A DNA stretch of 5,268 nucleotides, from the NCBI GenBank assembly GCA_025357895.1, contig JANYLL010000023.1, forward strand, positions 1 to 5,268, in the 5' to 3' direction. Every line of letters begins with the position of its first letter. The stretch's first letter is position 1. This document shows positions 1 through 4,664 of the stretch, in pieces. The translations under genes and the position numbers were made by a program. The notes beneath the pieces are model-generated. The model made no database searches, was not told where the DNA came from, and was given only the letters and a program-made list of their open reading frames with translations. Origin of the DNA: Ignavibacteriota bacterium. Lineage in GTDB: Bacteria; Bacteroidota; Ignavibacteria; Palsa-1295.

Positions 1-645
1 TATGATTGGATGAAAGCTGCTTTCGGAACGAATCACCAACGCAAAAGCGGTGAACTTCAGGCTGCTGATTTCAAAAGAGACGTACGACAAATCAGGGAAT
101 TCAAAGATGCTCTTTTAACCGAGATAGGGTTCCCTGCATGTGATGGTTCGTCGAAAGATGCTGGTTACTTGACGATCAAGTTTACTCCTGAGAAGATCAG
201 GGTTAAAAATGAAAACGGTAAAGTCAAAAACCCTGTTGACGTTAAGCAGAAAATGTTTTTTCCCGGGAATTTCCGTATGACAATTGATGGTATCGATTGC
301 AGCAAGGTTAAAAAAATTGAGGCGCTTACTATTAAACAAGGCACGATCAGAGACCAGATAGGGAATGCCCGAGATTATTCAAAGGAGCCAACAAAGATTG
401 AATTTCCGAATATTACTATTGAAATGCCTGGATCGAGCGGCGGTCCGTTCTATGAGTGGTGGGATGCTTATGATAAAGGAAAGCAAGTACCCAAGCACGG
501 ATCACTGGAATATCTTGATGATTCCGGTGACTCACTGATCCATTTCGATCTTGATCTGGTACCGGAGAGCATTTCTCCTTCGAAACCTCCCAAGGCTACT
601 AATTCGAAAGTGAGCGTGATTTTACATTCGCCGCCGCCGAATTAA
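1..645 (+). CDS. Phage-tail-tube-like protein (T4 gp19-type, two-domain), 5'-truncated
   Basis: The frame is open to the left edge (it begins Y-D-W before the first ATG at 10), so the true start lies outside the window; 214 residues are visible and the gene ends in tandem TAA codons. The first ~65 visible residues (DWMKAAF, RKSGEL, a GFPACDGSSKD stretch, then LTIKFTPEKIR) look like the second half of a gp19-type tail-tube domain. A second copy follows: FRMTIDGIDC and IEALTIKQ, then FYEWWDAYDKGK, GSLEYLDDSGD and FDLDLVPESIS. The alternation of DWMKAAF with EWWDAYDKG, and of TPEKIR with VPESIS, supports a tandem duplication. From memory, bacterial proteins annotated 'phage tail protein' with this layout are about 300 residues long, so roughly 90-100 N-terminal residues are missing. 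Such proteins form the inner tube of phage tails or contractile injection systems, but no sheath, baseplate or spike gene is visible here. A remote Hcp relationship is possible because the folds are shared. Confidence 0.68.
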   Translation, partial: YDWMKAAFGTNHQRKSGELQAADFKRDVRQIREFKDALLTEIGFPACDGSSKDAGYLTIKFTPEKIRVKNENGKVKNPVDVKQKMFFPGNFRMTIDGIDCSKVKKIEALTIKQGTIRDQIGNARDYSKEPTKIEFPNITIEMPGSSGGPFYEWWDAYDKGKQVPKHGSLEYLDDSGDSLIHFDLDLVPESISPSKPPKATNSKVSVILHSPPPN

Positions 646-679
646 TAATTAAAATCCAGGTGGAACTTCCGAATCCCGC

Positions 680-1849
680 TCAATCAACCCAATCCGCAAG
701 AAAGATATTCGTATTGCCTGGATGCGAACCGTTTCGGTTTGAGCAAAAGACAAGATGCTTGCCGTCTTTGGTGAACATTGGGAAACCGTCGAAACCTTCG
801 GCATAGGTAATGCGCTCTAAATTTTTGCCATCTGTATCGATGGCATAAAGATCGAACTCGCGTCCTTTCGGATCATCCATGTTCGATGCAAAAATAATTC
901 TCTTGCCGCTTGGGAAAAAGAACGGTCCAAAATTTGCTTTACCGTTACTAGTTACCTGTTTTTTATCGTCGCCATCGGCATCCATTACCATGATCTCAAG
1001 TGATTTCGGACGGATTAGCCCTTGCATAAGAAGCTCCTTATATTCTTTTAATTCTTCTCCTTTGGGACGTGAAGCGCGGTATACAATTTTCTTTCCGTCA
1101 AGTGAAAAAAAAGCGCCGCCATCATAGCCTATATCTTTTGTGAGTTGTTTAGGATCAGTACCGTTAAGCTTACACGACCATAGATCAATATCTCCGCTGC
1201 GCGTACTGGTAATGACTATTCTGTCACCCTTTGGTGAGATCGTCGTCTCAGCATCATAAAACGTTGTATCTTGTGTAAGCCTTCCGATAAGTTTTCCGCT
1301 TGTATCGGCTATATGAATGTCATATCCTTTATACAAAGGCCAGACGTATCCTTTTGAACGATCAGGTTCCGGCGGACATTTGCCGCCATACATTTCATGA
1401 GTTGAAGAAAAAAGAATTTTATCACCGGTAGGGAAGTAATACGCACATGTAGTTCTGCCATATCCCGTTGAAATGCGCTTCACATTTTTTCCGTCAAGCG
1501 TCATCGTATAGATCTGATCGCATTCTCCGGTGCCTTTGCCTCGTGCCTGAAAGACAAGATGCTTTTCATCGGGACTTAAATATGCTTCGGCATTTTCACC
1601 TTCGAACGAAAGTTGGCGGATATTTTTCAAATGCTTCTCGCGCTTATCGATAAAAGAATCGGAAAGAGGCATCGCGCCGCGAAATTGTGTTGCAACATTT
1701 ATTCCTGCATTATCCTTTTTCTCAGGAGGATGAATTATTACGCCAATTGTAGGATTCCTGATTTCATAAGGAGATTTCTTCGTTGTATCCTGGGCAAAGC
1801 TCTGCGTATAAAGAAAAATAGCAAGAAATACTGTAAGGAATATTTTCAT
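680..1849 (-). CDS. Exported TolB-like PD40 beta-propeller protein
   Basis: A 389-residue protein. The N terminus (KIFLTVFLAIFLYTQSFAQ) is a clear Sec signal peptide with likely cleavage after residue 20 (SFAQ/D), so the mature protein should be periplasmic or exported. Six PD40-type blades can be read, each with the pattern 'xLT...spDGkxIxFxSxR': about residues 79-102 (LSPDEKHLVFQA), 125-150 (FPTGDKILFSST), 200-230 (ISPKGDRIVITSTRSG), 240-265 (FSLDGKKIVYRASR), 305-330 (FPSGKRIIFASN) and 350-380 (FTKDGKHLVFCSNRNG). These suggest a six-bladed propeller like the C-terminal part of TolB. The TolB N-terminal domain is absent and no pal/tolA neighbours are visible, so this is not classical TolB. 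It may bind or scaffold proteins or carbohydrates, but the substrate is unknown. The ATG at 1849 is chosen because it directly precedes the signal peptide; no Shine-Dalgarno is visible. It converges on the tail-protein gene across a 34-nt gap with no obvious terminator. Confidence 0.85.
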   Translation of the reverse strand: MKIFLTVFLAIFLYTQSFAQDTTKKSPYEIRNPTIGVIIHPPEKKDNAGINVATQFRGAMPLSDSFIDKREKHLKNIRQLSFEGENAEAYLSPDEKHLVFQARGKGTGECDQIYTMTLDGKNVKRISTGYGRTTCAYYFPTGDKILFSSTHEMYGGKCPPEPDRSKGYVWPLYKGYDIHIADTSGKLIGRLTQDTTFYDAETTISPKGDRIVITSTRSGDIDLWSCKLNGTDPKQLTKDIGYDGGAFFSLDGKKIVYRASRPKGEELKEYKELLMQGLIRPKSLEIMVMDADGDDKKQVTSNGKANFGPFFFPSGKRIIFASNMDDPKGREFDLYAIDTDGKNLERITYAEGFDGFPMFTKDGKHLVFCSNRNGSHPGNTNIFLADWVD

Positions 1850-1955
1850 TCGAACTGGATTTGGAAAATATGATTAAGATCGGCATATAAACGGATGAGG
1901 GGAGAAAATGGTTACGAAGGTGATCCCAAGGCACGACTTGATGTGTCAAATGGTA

Positions 1956-2028
1956 TTCAGTAGAATGGACTCATGTCCGTTCGGGAGGTAAGGAAAAAGA
2001 CTGACGGACTTAAGTCCGTCCCACTGAA
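1956..2028. repeat. Inverted pair of REP-like palindromic elements
   Basis: Two 26-nt units face each other across about 21 nt. The left unit (1956-1981) reads TTCAGT, a variable 5 nt, then GGACTCATGTCC and GTT. The right unit (2003-2028), read on the - strand, is TTCAGT, GGGAC, GGACTTAAGTCC and GTC. By eye they agree at 20 of 26 positions, and nearly all differences are transitions. The right unit contains a perfect 18-bp palindrome at 2003-2020 (GACGGACTTAAGTCCGTC); the left has the weaker GGAC-tcat-GTCC hairpin (1967-1978) preceded by GTAG (1960-1963). Paired, oppositely oriented imperfect palindromes between genes are the arrangement of REP/BIME elements mobilised by IS200-like RAYT transposases. 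No transposase is present here. They lie between the divergent tolB-like gene and ssrA. Confidence 0.62.
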
Positions 2029-2040
2029 GAATCGAATTTA

Positions 2041-2069
2041 CTATCAGCAGCCAACTATAAACTATCAGC
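2041..2069. repeat. Short decayed direct repeat (CTATCAGC units)
   Basis: CTATCAGC occurs at 2041-2048 and again at 2062-2069, with the related ACTATAAACTATCAG between them. This looks like a short degenerate tandem repeat in non-coding DNA next to the palindromic pair. No function is evident. Confidence 0.35.
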
Positions 2070-2143
2070 TTTCCCCGATTCGGCACTCTATGCTCAAGCC
2101 GTATGTTTATAGTATTGTCACACAAATTGTTCATTTACATTAC

Positions 2144-2547
2144 GGGGGTGCACAGGATTCGACGGGGGGCTGACGCCTCGTATGCCGCGCACAGGGTGGG
2201 ACTTGCACCATCCTTAAGCAACCGCAAGTAAGGCTTAACCGCCAACTATAGCTATGCTATGGCTGCCTAAGCTCCGCGGGCTAGTACCGCGTTGACGCTG
2301 TTTCCTCTTTCGGGAGGAGGGTGCCCTTCTGCAAAACTCATTAGAACGAGCGAGTTTTGATCACAGGAGTCGTATGTTCGGTCTCTTTCACCGGGAAAGC
2401 TACTCGCTGGTGATCGTATAAAGGAGTAGCGATGATGATTGTCGGTTGCCTCTTGCTATGGCAGTCATCATTACAAAACAAGAGGCTACGTGCGTAGACG
2501 CTGCGGAACGTGCTTTTCGGACAGGGGTTCAATTCCCCTCACCTCCA
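2144..2547 (+). ncRNA. ssrA: Transfer-messenger RNA (tmRNA, SsrA)
   Basis: tmRNA rescues ribosomes stalled on broken mRNAs: it enters as an alanyl-tRNA mimic and then serves as template for a degradation tag. The 5' end GGGGGTG (2144-2150) pairs over 7 bp with CACCTCC (2540-2546), including a G-U pair at position 3, and A2547 is the discriminator. The T arm has stem AGGGG/CCCCT (2523-2527 with 2535-2539) and loop TTCAATT. The 5' part, GTGCACAGGATTCGACGGGG, matches the conserved tmRNA start. An H-type pseudoknot (PK1) precedes the tag: GGGTGG 2194-2199 pairs with CCATCC 2208-2213, and ACTTGC 2201-2206 with GCAAGT 2224-2229. Further hairpins after the tag include CAAAACTC/GAGTTTTG, GCTACTC/GAGTAGC and GCCTCTTG/CAAGAGGC, as expected for helices and pseudoknots of the downstream ring. 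It is a one-piece, non-permuted form of about 404 nt. The 3' CCA is not encoded (A-C-T follows), so it must be added enzymatically. Confidence 0.97.
2241..2270 (+). other. tmRNA tag-peptide reading frame (ANYSYAMAA)
   Basis: After PK1, the codons GCC AAC TAT AGC TAT GCT ATG GCT GCC TAA encode A-N-Y-S-Y-A-M-A-A. With the alanine carried on the tmRNA itself, the tag added to stalled proteins would be AANYSYAMAA. The hydrophobic A-M-A-A end is the expected ClpXP-type degron, equivalent to the ALAA end in many bacteria. GCC at 2241 is chosen as the resume codon because it is an alanine codon 11 nt after PK1 and, by analogy with other tmRNAs, starts the tag directly; upstream in the same frame lie TAA, GGC, TTA and ACC. 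The YSYAMAA ending is one I recall from Chlorobium tmRNA. Confidence 0.9.
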
Positions 2548-2579
2548 CTTTTTCACTTATGCTCACACAATAGAATACT

Positions 2580-3050
2580 ATGAAGATCAATACCGGAATT
2601 AAAGAAAAAGATAGGAAAGAAATTGCTGACGGATTATCCGTTCTCCTGGCAGATACTTATACCCTCTATCTCAAAACTCATAATTTTCATTGGAATGTAA
2701 CCGGTCCCATGTTTCAGACGCTGCATCTCATGTTCGAGCAGCAGTATAATGAATTGGCGATTGCTGTTGATCTTATTGCCGAGAGGATCAGGGCATTAGG
2801 TTTTCCTGCTCCTGCAACGTATGCTGAGTTTCTAAAACTTTCCTCGATCAAAGAGGATCGCGGAGTGCCCTCAGCGCACGATATGATCGAGCTATTAGTT
2901 GAAGGGCAAGAGTCCGTTGTTCGCACGGCAAGATCTCTTTTCCAATCTGTCGAAGATGTTCATGATGAACCGACTGCCGATCTCCTCACTCAGCGTATGC
3001 AGATCCATGAAAAGACTGCCTGGATGCTCAGAAGTCTGTTAGAGAAATAA
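2580..3050 (+). CDS. dps: Dps, DNA-protection ferritin-like protein
   Basis: A 156-residue protein, the usual Dps length. Dps forms a dodecameric shell that oxidises Fe(II) with peroxide and stores it as mineral, protecting DNA under stress and starvation. The inter-subunit ferroxidase ligands are all visible: H37 in THNFHWNVTG, H49 and E53 in LHLMFEQQY (E where E. coli Dps has D), and D64 and E68 in AVDLIAERIRALG. The long helices of the ferritin-like bundle continue to the C terminus (LLTQRMQIHEKTAWMLRSLLEK). The N-terminal tail is short and has four lysines in its first 13 residues (K2, K8, K10, K13), so DNA binding through it is possible but not certain. The ATG at 2580 is the only sensible start: an ATG at 2559 runs into TAG after four codons. 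No Shine-Dalgarno is visible. The gene starts only 32 nt after ssrA, so its own promoter may lie inside or just after the tmRNA gene. It is followed after 14 nt by the SDR gene. Confidence 0.95.
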   Translation: MKINTGIKEKDRKEIADGLSVLLADTYTLYLKTHNFHWNVTGPMFQTLHLMFEQQYNELAIAVDLIAERIRALGFPAPATYAEFLKLSSIKEDRGVPSAHDMIELLVEGQESVVRTARSLFQSVEDVHDEPTADLLTQRMQIHEKTAWMLRSLLEK

Positions 3051-3064
3051 ACGTAAATAAATTC

Positions 3065-3946
3065 ATGAAAATCTTAATTTCGGGTTCAACAGGTTTCATC
3101 GGCACAAAACTTGTTGATCGTCTTCGTGCATCAGGGCATGATGTAACGCGCCTCGTTCGTTCTTCAGCAGATGTCGGATTATTTTGGGATCCTTATAAAA
3201 GCACGGTTGATATTTCGCGTATGGAAGGCTATGATGTCTTCGTTCATCTATCCGGCGAATCTATCAACGGCAGATGGACGGCATCGAAGAAGAAAAAGAT
3301 CATAGATAGCCGTGTTATCCCAACACGTTTTCTTGCCGAATGCATTTCGAAATTAAAAAATCCTCCGAAAGCTTTTATCTGCTCATCTGCTATTGGTTAT
3401 TACGGAAATCGCAACGATGAGGAATTAACCGAATTGAGTTCTGTGGGAACAGGATTTCTTGCTGAAGTCTGTAAAGCCTGGGAAGCAGCAACTAAACCAA
3501 TTGAGGCAAAAGGTATCCGGGTCGTAAATGTTCGCACAGGATTGGTTTTAAGTCCTGATGGTGGAGCGCTCCAACAATTATTATTCCCATTTAAAATGGG
3601 AGTTGGAGGAGTAGTTGGCTCCGGCAAGCAGTGGTGGAGTTGGATTACCTTGGATGATCTTCTGAAAATTTATCAGTATGCCATTGAAACTGAAGTAGTC
3701 AAAGGTTCTGTAAATGCAACTGCCCCAAATCCTGTAACGAATAAAATCTTTGTTAAAACTTTAGCAAAAGTTCTTCATCGCCCTGCCATTTTCCCACTCC
3801 CATCTATTGCAGTGAAAATGATCTTTGGCGAAATGGGGCAAGAATTATTGCTCGATGGTCAGAAAGTAATCCCGAAGAAATTATTGGATGCAGGATTTGA
3901 ATTTAATGATAAGGAGTTGGAGGGGGCGTTGAGGGGGATGTTATAA
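3065..3946 (+). CDS. TIGR01777/YfcH-type SDR epimerase (SDR39U1-like), with DUF1731 tail
   Basis: A 293-residue protein, the normal length of this atypical short-chain dehydrogenase family. Visible motifs in order: the Rossmann dinucleotide-binding loop GSTGFIG (residues 7-13), HLSGESI-GRWT (61-72), the family signature DSRV..TRFLAE (81-92), FICSSAIGYYG (104-114) with the likely catalytic Ser/Tyr region, GTGFLAEVCKAWE (128-140), VRTGLVLS (156-163) and GSGKQWWSWITLDDL (185-199). A C-terminal DUF1731 domain follows from about 245 (IFGEMGQELLLDGQKVIPKKLLDAGFEF region). Such proteins are predicted NAD(P)-dependent nucleotide-sugar epimerases or reductases, but physiological substrates are generally unknown, so only the fold and cofactor type are secure. 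The 14-nt spacing suggests co-transcription with dps. The stop lies 2 nt from the end of the convergent toxin pseudogene, leaving no room for a conventional intergenic terminator. Confidence 0.93.
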   Translation: MKILISGSTGFIGTKLVDRLRASGHDVTRLVRSSADVGLFWDPYKSTVDISRMEGYDVFVHLSGESINGRWTASKKKKIIDSRVIPTRFLAECISKLKNPPKAFICSSAIGYYGNRNDEELTELSSVGTGFLAEVCKAWEAATKPIEAKGIRVVNVRTGLVLSPDGGALQQLLFPFKMGVGGVVGSGKQWWSWITLDDLLKIYQYAIETEVVKGSVNATAPNPVTNKIFVKTLAKVLHRPAIFPLPSIAVKMIFGEMGQELLLDGQKVIPKKLLDAGFEFNDKELEGALRGML

Positions 3947-3948
3947 AC

Positions 3949-4256
3949 TCAACAGAGATAGAAATTTCTCTTCTCAACTTTCGGAAGAAGCTCCTCTAGC
4001 TGAGAAAGCCTCTTTGAAATCTCCGGTTATGAACGTTAAAAATAACGACGGCAAGATCGTATTTGCTGATATTCTGCTGGTAACGGATATTCTTATCTGA
4101 AGTCAAAAACACTTCAAACCCAGATTCCGAAGCGCGTCTCATCAGTTCGCCATTTTTAATACCTTTCTAATTCATATCGCTGACGGCAAGAACTTCATAA
4201 CCGATAATGAGGCCCTTCAATTCTTCCGGCAAGCATTCATCAAGCAGTAACTTCAC
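3949..4256 (-). pseudogene. Broken DUF5615 (PIN-like) toxin of a toxin-antitoxin pair
   Basis: Reading leftward from a GTG at 4256-4254 gives (M)KLLLDECLPEELKG, then YEVLAVSDMN, a TAG at codon 30 (4169-4167), then KGIKNGELMRRASESGFE, VFLTSDKNIRYQQN and YDLAVVIFNVHNRRFQ. This is the order of the DUF5615/Mut7-C-like PIN-related family: MKxLLDExLP, then xGxKNGELL, then FLTxDxNxxYQQN. Where the amber codon sits, family members as I recall them have Trp (W-x-G-x-K-N-G-E), so a single TGG-to-TAG change is likely. A second lesion follows NRRFQ: the frame runs into TAG, while the expected end (LSQLEELLPKVEKRNFYLC, TGA at 3951-3949) continues in another frame. An extra AG within AGAG (4010-4013 on the + strand, CTCT) would explain it. 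With both lesions repaired the protein would be 101 residues. The putative acidic active-site residues (D6, E7, the E of KNGEL, the D of TSD) are still encoded. The start overlaps the antitoxin end by 17 nt, typical of an operonic toxin-antitoxin pair. Confidence 0.82.
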
Positions 4257-4461
4257 GGGGAGATTGGATTAGAAGCTGTTCGGATAGTTCAAGTGCGAAA
4301 ATTACCTGATCGCGGCTAACGGTCGGGAAGGAATGCAGGAAAGCCTCGAGAGTTTCACCTGATTCAAGATAATCAAAAAGATTCTTCACCGGAACGCGAG
4401 TCCCCTGGAAGACAGGCGTACCACTCAGGATATCCGGATCGATTGAAATAATATTCTGCAT
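4240..4461 (-). CDS. DUF433-family antitoxin
   Basis: A 73-residue protein with the DUF433 signature: ISIDPDILSGTPVFQGTRVPV at residues 5-25 (GTPVF 14-18, GTR 20-22), LFDYLESGETLEAFLHSFP, then a second helix-rich part (VSRDQVIFALELSEQLL). DUF433 proteins carry a helix-turn-helix-like fold and act as antitoxins beside PIN-like DUF5615 toxins, neutralising them and probably repressing their own promoter. The partner remnant lies directly downstream, overlapping by 17 nt. The ATG at 4461 is preferred because MQNIISIDP is the usual beginning; a TTG three codons upstream (4470) could extend it but is less likely. No Shine-Dalgarno is seen. The reading frame is intact even though its toxin is broken, so it is now an orphan antitoxin that may still bind DNA or counter a related toxin elsewhere. 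It is divergent from the small ORF starting at 4547. Confidence 0.9.
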   Translation of the reverse strand: MQNIISIDPDILSGTPVFQGTRVPVKNLFDYLESGETLEAFLHSFPTVSRDQVIFALELSEQLLIQSPREVTA

Positions 4462-4497
4462 ATAAAACAAACAAGCCCTGCAAGAGATTTGTTGCTA

Positions 4498-4530
4498 TTG
4501 AAAAAGCAGCACCAGCCTTCCGTATCTTTG
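4498..4530 (+). promoter_or_regulatory. Bacteroidota-type promoter (TTG-N22-TATCTTTG)
   Basis: TATCTTTG at 4523-4530 fits the Bacteroidota -7 consensus TAnnTTTG exactly, and TTG at 4498-4500 lies 22 nt upstream, within the 17-23 nt spacing I recall for the -33 element. Transcription would start around 4535-4537, leaving a leader of about 10 nt before the ATG at 4547. It would drive the small ORF and the AbiC-like gene. It lies in the 85-nt divergent gap with the antitoxin gene, so DUF433 autoregulation could affect it; that is speculative. Confidence 0.6.
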
Positions 4531-4546
4531 CATAGCCTTACACCAC

Positions 4547-4663
4547 ATGAAAACCAATTATCAATCCGCACACCCCGATTTCCCCGACCTGACAATGGGA
4601 ACAGCAACCTTCAAAAAAGCGCAGAGGGAAAAGAAGTTGAGCGGGCAGGAGGGGATGTTTTAG
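4547..4663 (+). CDS. Small ORF (38 aa) of unknown function upstream of AbiC-like gene
   Basis: ATG at 4547 to TAG at 4661-4663. The peptide begins MKTNYQSAHPDFPDLTMG and continues ATFKKAQREKKLSGQEGMF: a Pro/Asp-rich first half, then a basic, helix-prone second half (KKAQREKK). No signal peptide or membrane segment. I do not recognise it. The argument for it being expressed is positional: a good TATCTTTG promoter sits about 17 nt upstream of its ATG, and the next gene begins one base after its stop. GC content over these rows is about 50%, clearly higher than the following gene. It could be a real small protein, a leader peptide coupling translation to the AbiC-like gene, or the surviving 5' end of an older host gene interrupted by an insertion. 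Confidence 0.45.
   Translation: MKTNYQSAHPDFPDLTMGTATFKKAQREKKLSGQEGMF
4647..4654 (+). promoter_or_regulatory. Shine-Dalgarno-like site for the AbiC-like gene
   Basis: AGGAGGGG ends 10 nt before the ATG at 4665 and lies inside the 3' end of the small ORF. It is the only strong Shine-Dalgarno-like sequence before any gene in this window, and it supports the 4665 start and translation close to the small ORF's stop. The spacing is slightly long, so the match may partly be chance. Confidence 0.45.
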
Positions 4664-4664
4664 A

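Noticed and set aside
646..679. Bidirectional terminator between the convergent tail-protein and tolB-like genes
   Set aside because: Only a 4-bp GGAA/TTCC inverted repeat with a one-base gap is present and no T run follows; too weak to call.
2102..2117. Possible ssrA promoter elements (TATGTTTA, TATAGT, TAGTATTG)
   Set aside because: Each matches only part of a -7 or -10 consensus and none has a convincing upstream TTG element at the right distance, so the ssrA promoter cannot be placed.
1973..2173. 66-codon + strand frame reaching into the tmRNA 5' end, and the 62-codon frame opposite it (1946-2134)
   Set aside because: Both run across the palindromic repeats and the tmRNA start; the sequences follow repeat DNA and show no protein-family pattern.
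2050..2250. Exact 10-mer GCCAACTATA at 2050-2059 and again in the tmRNA tag at 2241-2250
   Set aside because: Ten bases in AT-rich DNA can recur by chance, and flanking bases do not extend the match, so a duplication from ssrA is not supported.
2341..2532. 63-codon - strand frame inside ssrA
   Set aside because: It is fully contained in the structured tmRNA; the open frame is a by-product of RNA sequence.
2535..2553. Intrinsic terminator after ssrA (GC-rich stem then TTTTT)
   Set aside because: The only nearby stem is the tRNA-like T arm and acceptor stem, which belong to the mature RNA; there is no separate hairpin directly before the T run.
4167..4169. Amber codon in the toxin read as a recoded sense codon
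   Set aside because: TAG is used as a plausible stop at 4661-4663 and the toxin has a second, independent frameshift; decay is the simpler explanation.
4459..4470. TTG start at 4470 extending the DUF433 antitoxin by three residues
   Set aside because: The ATG at 4461 gives the usual family N terminus, and there is no Shine-Dalgarno favouring the TTG.
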